A stretch of DNA of 53,327 nucleotides, from the IMG/VR virus record IMGVR_UViG_3300046791_000074, positions 1-53,327 of that record. One strand, 5' to 3'. The translations under genes were made by a program, and so were the position numbers. This document shows positions 14,914 to 22,779 of this stretch, piece by piece. A model generated the notes under the pieces. The model was not told the DNA's origin, did no database searches, and was given only the letters and a program-made list of their open reading frames with translations. The DNA is from a virus. The first letter of the stretch is position 1. Every line of letters starts with the position of its first letter.

Positions 14914-15381
14914 ATGAACGACGAAGAGCTCCTGAAGAAGTACCCGGCTCTGAAGCAAGAGCTGCTCAAGAACTTCGAGGAGGACGACAGCGAGCACCAG
15001 GAAGTCGTCGCCAACATGACCAAGCAGGGCCTGTTGCCGAAGGGCATCACCGCTAAGGCGGAGGCCATCCTTTACGGAGGTGAAGGTCAGCCGACGTTGA
15101 CAGGGACACACCAGGAGATCGTGGACTCGGTGTTCGAGTCGCACTCGTACGGTGGTGAGTCGAAGTTCAAGCACAAGGCACTCGACCATCACTTGATCCT
15201 GATGCAGGTGGGACCTCACTCGGACAGCCCGTGGGTGGTCGTCAACCAGTCGTTCGACCTGGAGGAGATGGAGGAAGCAGTCCATACCCTCGACGAGGAG
15301 ATCGACGGTTACTTCGATCTTCGGCTGGTCACCGTGACCACTCAGGTGCTGGAGGAGGTACCAGTCGATGAGGGTCAGTAA
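14914..15381 (+). CDS. acidic protein, unknown
   Basis: This 155-residue acidic protein starts at ATG 14914 after GGAGGT; the open frame extends upstream but without an RBS. It has a helical N terminus and a mixed C-terminal half with VVVNQSFDLEEMEEAVHTLD, which looks like a compact alpha/beta domain. No family recognised. The last bases overlap the next gene. Confidence 0.65.
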   Translation: MNDEELLKKYPALKQELLKNFEEDDSEHQEVVANMTKQGLLPKGITAKAEAILYGGEGQPTLTGTHQEIVDSVFESHSYGGESKFKHKALDHHLILMQVGPHSDSPWVVVNQSFDLEEMEEAVHTLDEEIDGYFDLRLVTVTTQVLEEVPVDEGQ

Positions 15382-15634
15382 GATCGAGGGCAAGGAGCTG
15401 GCCGATGGTCAGGATCGCTACGAGCTGGAGAACCTGACCAAGCTCGATGCGATGACGATCATGGACGCCTTGAGAGGCAATCGACAGAACCTGTTGACCG
15501 AGATCAACAAGTCGGCCGCGATGGCTACGGAGACCGACGAGAGTCGGATGCTCGAGGACCTGGCCTTCCTGGGTGAGGTGCTCGGTCGAGTGTGCCGGAT
15601 GGAACTGCTACTGGGAGAGACGGTGGACCTGTGA
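15368..15634 (+). CDS. 88-residue helical protein
   Basis: The ATG at 15368 lies inside the end of the previous gene after a GGAGGAGG box. The product is helical with a central LDAMTIMDAL and a C-terminal amphipathic helix. Coupled at both ends (GTGA at 15631). No family recognised. Confidence 0.6.
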   Translation: MRVSKIEGKELADGQDRYELENLTKLDAMTIMDALRGNRQNLLTEINKSAAMATETDESRMLEDLAFLGEVLGRVCRMELLLGETVDL

Positions 15635-15840
15635 GCCAGAAGGACGTGTTCATCACCATACAGGTGAAGCTGTCTGTTCCTTCAGACGGTGAGTACGACC
15701 AGGAGTCGTACTTCATTCCCATCAAGGAGGTGCTCGAGAATGCGGACATCTGGATGGACGTTGAGTCGGGTCACGTCTTCGACGAGGTTGACTCGATGGA
15801 GGTGACTCATGTCACTCCTCGAAGCCGCAGCGGCAGTTAG
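15631..15840 (+). CDS. 69-residue beta-rich protein
   Basis: The start GTG at 15631 overlaps the previous stop. The N-terminal half is beta-rich (DVFITIQVKLSV) and the end is basic. It overlaps the next gene by about 30 bases. Function unknown. Confidence 0.52.
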   Translation: MSQKDVFITIQVKLSVPSDGEYDQESYFIPIKEVLENADIWMDVESGHVFDEVDSMEVTHVTPRSRSGS

Positions 15841-15997
15841 CTTCACCATCCTCGCCCTGTGGTCTCTGCTGACCTTGATACGCCGGTCGCCAGGGAGCAC
15901 GATCATGCGAGGCACGTTGGGGAATGTTCGACCTGAACAGACGATCCACGAACGGGATCACGTACGTCGATACCCGTACGACGACGGGCCCATCTGA
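15809..15997 (+). CDS. single-pass membrane protein
   Basis: This 62-residue protein has one hydrophobic N-terminal segment (about residues 4..24) and a basic cytoplasmic tail, typical of small phage membrane proteins. The ATG lies inside the end of the previous gene after GGAGGTG. Role unknown; membrane-located host modulation is a guess. Confidence 0.55.
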   Translation: MSLLEAAAAVSFTILALWSLLTLIRRSPGSTIMRGTLGNVRPEQTIHERDHVRRYPYDDGPI

Positions 15998-16010
15998 TCT
16001 AAGAGTCGAA

Positions 16011-16045
16011 ACGCCGAGAGGCGTCGACCGGAATGGCTACCGGTC
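16011..16045 (+). promoter_or_regulatory. tandem hairpins in the leader of gene 16073
   Basis: ACGCC/GGCGT (16011..16024) closes a GAGA tetraloop of the stable GNRA type. It is followed at once by GACCGG/CCGGTC (16026..16045) with an eight-base loop. An AAGGAG RBS follows. These could protect the message or gate translation. Confidence 0.55.
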
Positions 16046-16072
16046 CTGAGGAGACAGCCACAAGGAGAGACG

Positions 16073-16273
16073 ATGTCCAGGAAGTACATGGAAGAGAAGA
16101 AGGCAAAGAAGGCTGCGTTCTCACGAACGAACAAGCGTCGAGGGACGAAGGGTAAGCTGGCTCGCCAGGAAGCCTTGGTGGGCTACTACAAGCGCTACCG
16201 AAACGGTCGCAACATGAACAACCCTGCATACCTCGACCACCTAGCACAGCTGCGAGCCGACGACATGTTCTGA
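16073..16273 (+). CDS. 66-residue basic protein
   Basis: This very basic protein has a Lys/Arg-rich N-terminal half (about residues 3..30) and a Tyr/Asn-rich helical end. The RBS is AAGGAGAG. Strong positive charge suggests nucleic-acid or ribosome binding. It has its own leader with two hairpins. No family recognised. Confidence 0.6.
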   Translation: MSRKYMEEKKAKKAAFSRTNKRRGTKGKLARQEALVGYYKRYRNGRNMNNPAYLDHLAQLRADDMF

Positions 16274-16289
16274 TCTCACTGGCCGAGTT

Positions 16290-16331
16290 AGCGGTGTGCC
16301 ACTATAGCCTGAAGCTGTAGGGCGCACTGCT
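16290..16331 (+). promoter_or_regulatory. long hairpin in the leader of gene 16354
   Basis: AGCGGTGTGCC pairs with GGCGCACTGCT (two G-U pairs), and CTATAG/CTGTAG extends the stem inward past one bulged A, giving about 17 pairs. It is followed by TTCTACC and AAGGAGG. The same TTCTACC(T)AAGGAGG ending follows the hairpin at 17601..17623. It could be a terminator, a stability element or a regulated leader. Confidence 0.6.
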
Positions 16332-16353
16332 AGTTCTACCAAGGAGGAATGGA

Positions 16354-16914
16354 ATGAGAGCACTACTGTATCGTCCGCACTGGCAGTCGCTTCGGGTCTC
16401 CTTGCTGAAGGAGAACCGGAACGATGGTGGCTGGACGACGATGGAGGGCACTGAGGCCAACCTCAAGACCCTTCTGGACTACAACGTCTGCCCTGACCTC
16501 GCATCGTTCTCTCAGCGTCTCACTGAGGCAGAGGTGATGGGCTACCAGGAGAAGCACGAGATCGATGCGCGCCTCTACCGAACGATCAACTGCCTGAACG
16601 CTGTGCGGATGGGCAACTCAGGAATGGGTACCAAAGGCAGTCGGCAAGATGCCTTGGTGTTGGCTGCACGGAACTTCTACCAGGGTCGGCAGACAGCTAT
16701 GTACCATCAGTACTTGACGTACGCAGCTGTGCGTTGGGACTGGCGAGTGGTCGAGCGTGAGCTCCTGGAGATCTGGGACATGGGTGACTACCAGGGGAAC
16801 TTCGAACACATCGAGACGAACCTGAAGGCAAGGATGAAGGACAAGAAGAGTACGGCTCGACCGGAGCTCTTCACGTTCATGGCGCTGATGGAGAAGGTTC
16901 GTCTCGGTGGCTAA
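16354..16914 (+). CDS. unknown soluble protein
   Basis: This 186-residue protein is helical, with a segment LYRTINCLNAVRMGNSG near residue 70 and a Trp-containing C-terminal half. It has a strong AAGGAGG RBS. No family recognised. The end overlaps the start of the membrane protein at 16907. Confidence 0.62.
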   Translation: MRALLYRPHWQSLRVSLLKENRNDGGWTTMEGTEANLKTLLDYNVCPDLASFSQRLTEAEVMGYQEKHEIDARLYRTINCLNAVRMGNSGMGTKGSRQDALVLAARNFYQGRQTAMYHQYLTYAAVRWDWRVVERELLEIWDMGDYQGNFEHIETNLKARMKDKKSTARPELFTFMALMEKVRLGG

Positions 16915-17230
16915 GCCGAAGATGCCTTGGGTTCGGATGGCTTGCTTCTTGCCGTTCGCACTGATCGAGGTCGCAGCTAGCTTAGCCGTCCTGGCTACAG
17001 GTATACCGTTCCTGTTCCCGATCAGCATCGCACTACTGCTACTGGCAGGAGTACCGTACGCCAAGTGGTTGTCGAAGCACATCAACGACTCCGTGGCGTA
17101 CGAGTTCAGAGACCACTCACTCAACGAGGGCGAAGAGAAGCCCTGGGAGAGTGAGGACGGAAGTGTCACCGAGGACGAGATGCTGGACATCATCCTCAAC
17201 TCCGACGGACGAGGGAGTATCAACCCATGA
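16907..17230 (+). CDS. two-helix membrane protein
   Basis: This 107-residue protein starts with GTG at 16907 inside the previous gene. Hydrophobic segments lie at about residues 10..28 and 32..50, joined by a short turn, and are followed by a long acidic cytoplasmic tail. It would sit in the inner membrane. Function unknown; phage early membrane proteins often act in exclusion or host control. Confidence 0.6.
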   Translation: MAKPKMPWVRMACFLPFALIEVAASLAVLATGIPFLFPISIALLLLAGVPYAKWLSKHINDSVAYEFRDHSLNEGEEKPWESEDGSVTEDEMLDIILNSDGRGSINP

Positions 17231-17592
17231 ATGATCAAGTCATCGACCAGGACGGAAATGATCTGAGGATCATGACCGACCACGAGAGTCCGATGTTCAG
17301 TCAGCTGATCGTCGACTGGTTCTCGGGTATGCCCGTCGAGCAGCAGATCGACTGGCTCAAGCTGATCGGTGTGCCGCACGATCGACGTGAGGCTTACATC
17401 CAGGCCATCGCTGGTCGACCGGTCGCCATCAGTACGACGACACCAGCAGCGTTGACGTCAAGCCTTCCGATCATCACTGAGGTCGACATCACACCGACGA
17501 TGGCGATCGAGGGTGCACCGGGACAGGATCGGCCGATGCCTCAGGTGGGCAGTCGTCAGCCGAAGGTCGTTCAGAGCAAGCGCCTGAGCTAG
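17227..17592 (+). CDS. unknown protein
   Basis: This 121-residue protein has a helical N-terminal half with MFSQLIVDWFSGMPVEQQID and a Thr/Pro-rich, probably disordered C terminus. The start overlaps the previous stop (ATGA). No family recognised. Confidence 0.55.
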   Translation: MNDQVIDQDGNDLRIMTDHESPMFSQLIVDWFSGMPVEQQIDWLKLIGVPHDRREAYIQAIAGRPVAISTTTPAALTSSLPIITEVDITPTMAIEGAPGQDRPMPQVGSRQPKVVQSKRLS

Positions 17593-17600
17593 TGCTCGTG

Positions 17601-17623
17601 GCATCTTCACGATGTGAAGATGC
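17601..17623 (+). terminator. perfect 10-bp hairpin
   Basis: GCATCTTCAC and GTGAAGATGC form a perfect stem with a three-base loop (GAT). It lies nine bases after the stop of gene 17227 and is followed by TTCTACCTAAGGAGG and the next start. It may terminate or attenuate, or protect the downstream message, as at 16290..16331. Confidence 0.6.
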
Positions 17624-17648
17624 TACTGGTTCTACCTAAGGAGGAGTC

Positions 17649-17768
17649 ATGGCAAAGTTCCCCAACTGGGATCACAGCGAAGGCATCTACAGGCCTGAGC
17701 CGAACATCTCGGAGCAACTGGATGCAGTTGCCGACCTACTGGAAGAGGAGGAAGAGGACAATGGGTAG
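17649..17768 (+). CDS. 39-residue acidic peptide
   Basis: The ATG at 17649 follows AAGGAGG. The product is acidic with a Glu-rich end. It overlaps the start of the next gene (17761) by eight bases. The strong RBS makes translation likely. Function unknown. Confidence 0.55.
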   Translation: MAKFPNWDHSEGIYRPEPNISEQLDAVADLLEEEEEDNG

Positions 17769-17994
17769 CTACAGTCGACTGGTTGAGGCACTGAAGCCTC
17801 ACGTGCAGGAGAAGGACATGCACGACGTCGTTACAGCCATCGAGCTCCTACAGGGTGCGGGTGACGACCTAGGTGACATCGTGTTCATGTGGTATGACGA
17901 ACAGGGTGAGGCCAAGGACGACATGATCGACAAGGCTCGGGCTCACATCCTGAAGCTGCAGAAGGCCATCGACCGGATTGCCATCTCTCAGTAG
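17761..17994 (+). CDS. 77-residue helical protein
   Basis: The ATG at 17761 lies after GAGGAGGAAGAGG. The product is helical, with a regular heptad-like C-terminal helix (about residues 54..75), so it may oligomerise. Coupled to the previous peptide. No family recognised. Confidence 0.58.
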   Translation: MGSYSRLVEALKPHVQEKDMHDVVTAIELLQGAGDDLGDIVFMWYDEQGEAKDDMIDKARAHILKLQKAIDRIAISQ

Positions 17995-18027
17995 AGACCG
18001 ATCCAAAAAGAAATTCGATGTCTCGCG

Positions 18028-18056
18028 TGATTGCCTATAGGGGCCCGCGCTATAAT
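18028..18056 (+). promoter_or_regulatory. putative promoter of gene 18116
   Basis: A perfect TATAAT (18051..18056) is preceded 17 bases upstream by the weak box TGATTG (18028..18033). The gene downstream has biased codon use and its own flanking structure, so it seems to be an independent, strongly expressed unit. Confidence 0.6.
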
Positions 18057-18115
18057 TAGAATAGAGCGGAATGATAAAGGGTCTTCCGCTTCCGGATCAC
18101 ACAGGAGAAACCATC

Positions 18116-18718
18116 ATGGCACGAAGGAGAGCAACCGTGGACGAGAGCACCGCTGTCGAAGAGGTCGTCGAGGCCGACGAGTCCGGACTCGAGGTCGAGC
18201 ACACCGAGTTCGAGGACGTCGACGTGCCGGCGGAGGACGACGAGGTCGAGGAGATCGCGACCGGCGAGGCCACCGAGGCCGAGGCGAAGCCGAAGAAGGA
18301 GGTCGCGCCGAAGCGTGGCGACCTGCAGGAGGGTGACGTCACCCCGGTGCAGCTGGCCAAGGAGCTCAGCAAGCCGATCGACGGCAACCCCGAGAACGAG
18401 GACCCGAGCAACTGGCGGTACACCAAGAAGACGGACGGCAGCCACGTCGTCGTCCCGCAGATGGTGTACAGCTACCTGAAGAACCCGGGCGACCTGAAGA
18501 TCCGCAACGGCGTGGTCGACAGCAACGGCGTCGCGCGGAACAACATCGTCAACCTCACCGAGGCGCTCGCCTGGTGGGACGCGAAGGCGGAGAAGGCCGT
18601 CGAGCGGGCCGCCAACGCCAAGACCAAGGCGGAGAAGGCGGCCGCGAAGGCTGCTGCTGCTCCGGCCGAGGGTGAAGCTGCCTCCGAGACCAACGGGACG
18701 GTCGAGGAGGCCGAGTAA
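18116..18718 (+). CDS. abundant acidic/Ala-Lys-rich protein, unknown
   Basis: This 200-residue protein has an acidic N-terminal third (about residues 6..60, mostly Glu and Asp), a central folded part with WRYTKKTDGSHVVVPQM, and a C-terminal Ala/Lys/Glu helix (about 155..195) of coiled-coil type. The ATG at 18116 is chosen by AGGAG. Codon use is strongly GC-ending, as in gene 11120. The design resembles nucleoid-like or scaffold-type proteins. It may coat DNA or act as a mimic of DNA by its acidic part. Function not known. Confidence 0.68.
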   Translation: MARRRATVDESTAVEEVVEADESGLEVEHTEFEDVDVPAEDDEVEEIATGEATEAEAKPKKEVAPKRGDLQEGDVTPVQLAKELSKPIDGNPENEDPSNWRYTKKTDGSHVVVPQMVYSYLKNPGDLKIRNGVVDSNGVARNNIVNLTEALAWWDAKAEKAVERAANAKTKAEKAAAKAAAAPAEGEAASETNGTVEEAE

Positions 18719-18781
18719 CCTAGGGGCACCCCTCGAGTGTTGGATCCGGCAAGGGACAGCTTGAGGGACTAGGTTACTCAG

Positions 18782-18852
18782 AGTGTAAGCCGGGTGTGTG
18801 TACCAGAGGATAGATGGTCTCCGTCCTCCGAGGAAAGCACCCGGCTTACACT
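18782..18852 (+). terminator. 15-bp perfect inverted repeat downstream of gene 18116
   Basis: AGTGTAAGCCGGGTG (18782..18796) and CACCCGGCTTACACT (18838..18852) pair without mismatch around a 41-base interior that itself holds GAGGA/TCCTC. Most simple terminators have short loops, so this may be a structured RNA. It is the only notable feature in the gap 18719..18888. Confidence 0.6.
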
Positions 18853-18888
18853 TTACCAGGAAGTTATACCAACTAGAACAGGACCAGC

Positions 18889-19098
18889 GTGCAGATCCAG
18901 GTCAGTGACGAAGATGCAGAGGTGCTAGGCCGCTGCGTCGAGATGATGATCGAACAGCACGAGCACGCCAAGGTACATACGGAATCGTGTGTCAGCGTGA
19001 CGGACGTTAATATGCTTACGGAAATCGTAGCTGACTATGACGCAACGCTAGTTGTGTTACGTAAGTTCCAACTAGAACTGGGGAGTGCAAGTGTCTGA
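18889..19098 (+). CDS. 69-residue helical protein
   Basis: The start is GTG at 18889, with a weak AGGACC box. The protein is helical with two Cys and ends in a helix overlapping the next start. Function unknown. Confidence 0.52.
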   Translation: MQIQVSDEDAEVLGRCVEMMIEQHEHAKVHTESCVSVTDVNMLTEIVADYDATLVVLRKFQLELGSASV

Positions 19099-19504
19099 GC
19101 TTGAGATGGAGGCTCCTGTTGCCGTCTTCCGTCACAGCCTGACGGTGTACGCGGAGATGGAGAACCAGTCTCGACTGGTGACGGTCGAGGGTATCAAGAT
19201 GCTCGTGTACGAGGGCAAGCTCACGGAGCTGGTCGTCAACACGTGCGAGCTCTCCGTACCGTACTACAGCAAGGTGACTCAGGCCCTCAAGGGTATGGGT
19301 TGCTGCAGGCAGCTTCGTCGTGGTGGAGGCCCTAGCCTTAGCCAGTGGGAGCTGATCAAGGAACCTACCGTCGAACTGTACGAGGAGTACATCTCGACGG
19401 GTGAGCAGGCTGAAGAGCCTACGCAGTTCGCAACGAAGCAAGAGGTTCGAGACGTCAACAACCGATTGATGACCGTCGAGAAGGCATTGGGGATTCGCAC
19501 ATGA
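19091..19504 (+). CDS. winged-helix-like protein, possible regulator
   Basis: This 137-residue protein starts at GTG 19091 after GGGAG. Residues 34..82 read like a winged helix: a helix, a turn, a second helix with LSVPYYSKVTQALKGM, then a basic beta wing (CCRQLRRGGG). The C-terminal part is charged and helical. It could control early or late transcription. The fold is inferred by pattern only. Confidence 0.5.
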   Translation: MSELEMEAPVAVFRHSLTVYAEMENQSRLVTVEGIKMLVYEGKLTELVVNTCELSVPYYSKVTQALKGMGCCRQLRRGGGPSLSQWELIKEPTVELYEEYISTGEQAEEPTQFATKQEVRDVNNRLMTVEKALGIRT

Positions 19505-19833
19505 GTGCAACAACGTTCGAGGAAGCGAAGTGCTGCCCGAAGTGTAAGGAGCCGGGCGAGGACCGAAAGACCGAATCGGTCCCGAACAAGCCAGGCGTGA
19601 CGCTGCACTGGATCTACTGTGCAACGGCTCGCTGCAAGTGGTTCGACACGCCGTGGGCTGTGCAGGTCAACAAGGACGGAAGCATTCCGCCCGAGACCAA
19701 TCACACCGGCAAGCCCAAGATCTACCAGGGCTTCGAAGGTCACGACCAGATGGCCAACCAGATCCTCATAGCTGCCGAGAACGACCGACTCGCCAGCCTG
19801 GAGAAGCACTCCGAGATCAAGCGCCGGCGATGA
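19501..19833 (+). CDS. zinc-ribbon protein
   Basis: This 110-residue protein has CCPKCKEPGEDRK (about residues 11..23) and a second CATARC (about 40..45), typical of a zinc ribbon, followed by an acidic-basic C-terminal helix. Starts and stops overlap both neighbours. Possible nucleic-acid binding. Confidence 0.58.
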   Translation: MSATTFEEAKCCPKCKEPGEDRKTESVPNKPGVTLHWIYCATARCKWFDTPWAVQVNKDGSIPPETNHTGKPKIYQGFEGHDQMANQILIAAENDRLASLEKHSEIKRRR

Positions 19834-19967
19834 AGATCAGGATCTGGAAGTGGGAGTATGACGTTCGTAAGGGCGACGTCATGCTTCTGCTATCTTCCCT
19901 TACCTGGATCGGCATAGTGCTCTTCGTACTTTTCCTCATGCTCGTTCTAAATGAGCTACTCAGCTGA
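19830..19967 (+). CDS. 45-residue single-pass membrane protein
   Basis: The ATG overlaps the previous stop (ATGA). A basic N terminus (about 1..15) is followed by a strong hydrophobic helix (about 18..42). Function unknown. It ends the operon before an intergenic element at 19968..20109. Confidence 0.58.
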   Translation: MKIRIWKWEYDVRKGDVMLLLSSLTWIGIVLFVLFLMLVLNELLS

Positions 19968-20109
19968 GACTAGTAGTTAGACCGCTGAGACCTAAGGTTA
20001 GACTCGTTGGAATAGCTGGTCTAGTACTAGTTATCGAGCTGAGGATCTTGCTAGTTAGACTCTCAGCTAGACTGAGCACAGAGGTTGTGTAGAGACCACA
20101 GGAGGATCG
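19968..20109 (+). repeat. intergenic element, copy 1 of 3
   Basis: This gap shares with 39994..40122 the run TTAGACCGCTGAGAC, then TTAGAC and TTGGAAT at near-identical spacing. It also shares a 21-base run starting GAGGATCTTG with 49103..49123. It ends with GAGACCACAGGAGG, which is the RBS of the next gene. Several short hairpins are possible, such as CTCAG/CTGAG (20062..20076). No promoter of good quality is seen. Confidence 0.65.
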
Positions 20110-20292
20110 GTGAGCCAGCTCCGGTTGATGGCAGTTAAGGACTATGCCACGTCGAGAGGCTTAAGTCCTCAGCTGGTGCACTACTACATTCGTACGGGTA
20201 AGCTTGAAGAGGACCAGTGCGAGTGCGGTCGAAGGTGTGTACGTGTCGAGGAGGCAGACGCCTTCTTCAAAGAGAAGGGAAAGATCGAATGA
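20110..20292 (+). CDS. helix-turn-helix protein, MerR/excisionase-like
   Basis: This 60-residue protein starts at GTG 20110 after ACAGGAGG. It has a classic small MerR-like HTH at residues 5..32 (VKDYATSRGLSPQLVHYYIR) and a short wing with two Cys pairs (CECGRRC). It would bind DNA. In a phage without integrase it is more likely a regulator than an excisionase. Confidence 0.62.
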   Translation: MSQLRLMAVKDYATSRGLSPQLVHYYIRTGKLEEDQCECGRRCVRVEEADAFFKEKGKIE

Positions 20293-20322
20293 ACGAGACC
20301 GGTCCGGTGATCGGAGAGGTTC

Positions 20323-20487
20323 GTGGATCATAACCACCCGCTATGGGATGTCTGGGCCGATGGCGGTCGGACTCCTATGGCTACGGAGCTGACACTGGAA
20401 GAAGCCATCGAGGTCATGGGTGAGAGCCCGTCGACCCGGTACATCAACTGTTCTGCCTGTGGTGCTCCACATATCCCGGAGGCATAA
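20323..20487 (+). CDS. 54-residue Cys-containing protein
   Basis: The start is GTG at 20323 after GGAGAGG. The product has a central acidic helix and a C-terminal CSACG. It overlaps the helicase start (TAATG), so it is coupled to it. A 14-residue ORF (20289..20333) precedes it and is too short to call. Function unknown. Confidence 0.5.
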   Translation: MDHNHPLWDVWADGGRTPMATELTLEEAIEVMGESPSTRYINCSACGAPHIPEA

Positions 20488-22049
20488 TGAGAGAGAAGTT
20501 CCAGCTGTCGAAGTTCCAGATCGAAGACACGATCAGGATTGTCAAGGCTGGAAGCGGTGCGAACGGCTCCGAGATGGGTAGTGGTAAGACCCACGTAGGG
20601 ATTGCCTGTGACACGATCTGGTACAAGACGGCCAAGGTCAAGTCACCGACACTAGTCGTTGCACCTATCAACGTCTTCCAGTCCTGGGTTGACAAGTACA
20701 AGTGGCAGTCACCTGAGACAGAAGTGTTCGTGATCGACCGTAAGAACCGCCCGGCTTTCATCGAGGCCATCAAGAAGGGTAAGGCGGATGTCTACATCTG
20801 TCACTGGGACGCGCTCCGACTTCTTCCGGAGCTCAGCAAGATCCGCTTCAATACCGTCATCGCGGATGAAGCCCACCGCGCCTCGAATCGGAAGGCGCAA
20901 GCGACCCAGGCACTCAAGCGTATCCCAACCGTACATAAGCTGGCTCTGTCTGGCACTCTTAGTGGCGATCAGCCTCAAAATCTCTGGTCGGTACTGAACT
21001 GGCTTTGGCCTAAGGTGTACTCCAGCTTCTGGAAGTTCGACAAGCACTACGTTATCAGAGGCATGGACGCTACAGGTAGCTACATGGTCGTCAAGGGTGT
21101 ACAGAACGCTCAGGCTCTGAAGAAGGAGATGAGTCCGTGGTTCGTTCGACACCTGAAGAAGGAACAGTGCTGCCCGGACCACCCCGATGGCGTCATGTCG
21201 TACTTGCCGGACAAGACGTACGACACAGTGTGGGTGGATCTGTCACCAGAACAGCGCCGAGTGTACAAGCAGATGTCGGAACAGATGGTAGCCTGGGTGA
21301 ACGAGAACCAGTCTACTCCGCTGGTTGCAGCAGTTGCCGTTGCCAAACTAACTCGGCTGAGTCAAATTGCACTCGCTACACCAGAGATCCGAGTAGAGAC
21401 GAAACGCCGTAAGGTGAAGCGGTGGGCTATTGCTTCGACGGGTGAGCTGATCAAGACACGTGACCAGTACAACGACCTCCTGTCGAACAAGGTACCGGTG
21501 AAGAGGATCGATGTGCTCGAGCCGTACGAAGCTCAGGTCGTCTACCTCAAGCTGCCGAGTACCAAGGTCGAAGCAGTGCTGGACATCCTCAAGGAACACC
21601 CAGAGAAGAAGTTCGTCCTGTGGTCAGCTTCCAAGAAGATGTGCTACCTGTTGCAGAAGGCTCTACTGGATCACAAGATCAAGGCACACGTCCTCAGCGG
21701 AGACACTCCACAGGGGCAGCGTGACTCGATGCTGGCGAACTGGCAGACGGACGACTACCAGGCATTCATTGGTGTCATCTCTGCTGCTGGTGAAGGCATC
21801 GACGGACTCCAGCTGACGAGCGACACAGCTATCTTCCTGGACCGAGACTGGTCGACCAAGGCGAACAAGCAGGCCGAGGATCGTCTGCATCGACCAGGAC
21901 AGAAGAACAACGTCAACATCATCGACATCATGGCCAAGGATACCGTGGACCTCGGACGCCATACCCGCCTCGCTGAGAAGTGGGAATGGATCAGAGCGAT
22001 CCTCGGAGACAAGGTCAACCAGAAGACTGGGGAGATCAAAGCCGCATGA
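20487..22049 (+). CDS. SNF2-type DEAD/DEAH helicase
   Basis: This 520-residue protein is a superfamily 2 ATPase of the SNF2-like type. Walker A EMGSGKT lies at about residues 29..35, the DEAH box (IADEAHRAS) at about 125, SGT motif III at about 152, and the C-terminal RecA domain has SAAGEGIDGLQ and the motif VI EDRLHRPGQ (about 465). It would translocate on duplex DNA in replication, recombination or remodelling. The length is typical of phage enzymes. It sits in an operon of small unknown genes. Confidence 0.88.
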   Translation: MREKFQLSKFQIEDTIRIVKAGSGANGSEMGSGKTHVGIACDTIWYKTAKVKSPTLVVAPINVFQSWVDKYKWQSPETEVFVIDRKNRPAFIEAIKKGKADVYICHWDALRLLPELSKIRFNTVIADEAHRASNRKAQATQALKRIPTVHKLALSGTLSGDQPQNLWSVLNWLWPKVYSSFWKFDKHYVIRGMDATGSYMVVKGVQNAQALKKEMSPWFVRHLKKEQCCPDHPDGVMSYLPDKTYDTVWVDLSPEQRRVYKQMSEQMVAWVNENQSTPLVAAVAVAKLTRLSQIALATPEIRVETKRRKVKRWAIASTGELIKTRDQYNDLLSNKVPVKRIDVLEPYEAQVVYLKLPSTKVEAVLDILKEHPEKKFVLWSASKKMCYLLQKALLDHKIKAHVLSGDTPQGQRDSMLANWQTDDYQAFIGVISAAGEGIDGLQLTSDTAIFLDRDWSTKANKQAEDRLHRPGQKNNVNIIDIMAKDTVDLGRHTRLAEKWEWIRAILGDKVNQKTGEIKAA

Positions 22050-22243
22050 AGGTCAACCACAACTACTACGTCATTCAGGGCGTTACGGACGTCGACAAGA
22101 TGCGTGACGAAGCGTACCGGAAGTCTCAGGGCGACTACTACGCGGAGCCCGAGACTTCAGTCCTGCACCATCACAAGCAGACCGAGGAGTGCAAGAACGA
22201 GCCCGAGAAGCACGAGATCTGGTTGAAGAAGGAGAAGGAGTAG
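22046..22243 (+). CDS. 65-residue charged protein
   Basis: The ATG at 22046 overlaps the helicase stop. The protein has a His/Cys-containing middle (LHHHKQTEEC) and a Lys/Glu tail. It may bind metal. Coupled to the next gene through TAGTG. Function unknown. Confidence 0.52.
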   Translation: MKVNHNYYVIQGVTDVDKMRDEAYRKSQGDYYAEPETSVLHHHKQTEECKNEPEKHEIWLKKEKE

Positions 22244-22779
22244 TGCCGCACAGAGTTGATTGGAACACCTACGGTCCAGACAACACAGCGAGTCCGGAGC
22301 CGACGCAGCACCAGTTGGAGAAGTCGGATCAGTTCAGGACGTATCGGGACTTCTCAAGAAGCTTCCTCGATATGGGAAGCAACAACGTGCAGGGTCGCAC
22401 ACTGCCAAACAATCCGCCACTACAGCAAGGAGAGTCGACCATGATCGACAAGGAGACCGCTGACAGTCTGGAGCGTCAGGCAGCACGACTGATGGAACGG
22501 GCCGCAGAGGTCCGCGCACGCTACGAACGCTTCGGTGTGGACGACTTCGAACCGGGAGCGGTCATCGTCTTCAACAAACGGTTCAACGAGTACGGCGGAC
22601 GTTCGATCCCGTGGAGCAAGCCATACTTCTACGCAGCCACCAAAGACCCGAACGGCCTGTGGTCTACTACGGGACCTCGTTCGCCGAAGGGTTACACCTG
22701 GGACGAGCTCATCCGGTGGATGGGTGAAGGCGTTACGAACATCAGCTACGTCTCGGAGCTCACGGAGTTCGTCGGATGA
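22243..22779 (+). CDS. unknown protein
   Basis: This 178-residue protein starts at GTG 22243 after AAGGAGAAGGAG. An internal ATG (22441) also has a good RBS (AAGGAGAG), so a 112-residue form with a helical start is possible. The C-terminal half has aromatic-rich beta segments (IPWSKPYFYAATKDPNGLWS). No family recognised. Confidence 0.58.
   Translation: MPHRVDWNTYGPDNTASPEPTQHQLEKSDQFRTYRDFSRSFLDMGSNNVQGRTLPNNPPLQQGESTMIDKETADSLERQAARLMERAAEVRARYERFGVDDFEPGAVIVFNKRFNEYGGRSIPWSKPYFYAATKDPNGLWSTTGPRSPKGYTWDELIRWMGEGVTNISYVSELTEFVG

Noticed and set aside
20289-20333. 14-codon ORF between the HTH gene and the 54-residue gene
   Set aside because: Too short to support; kept only as a note in the neighbouring entry.
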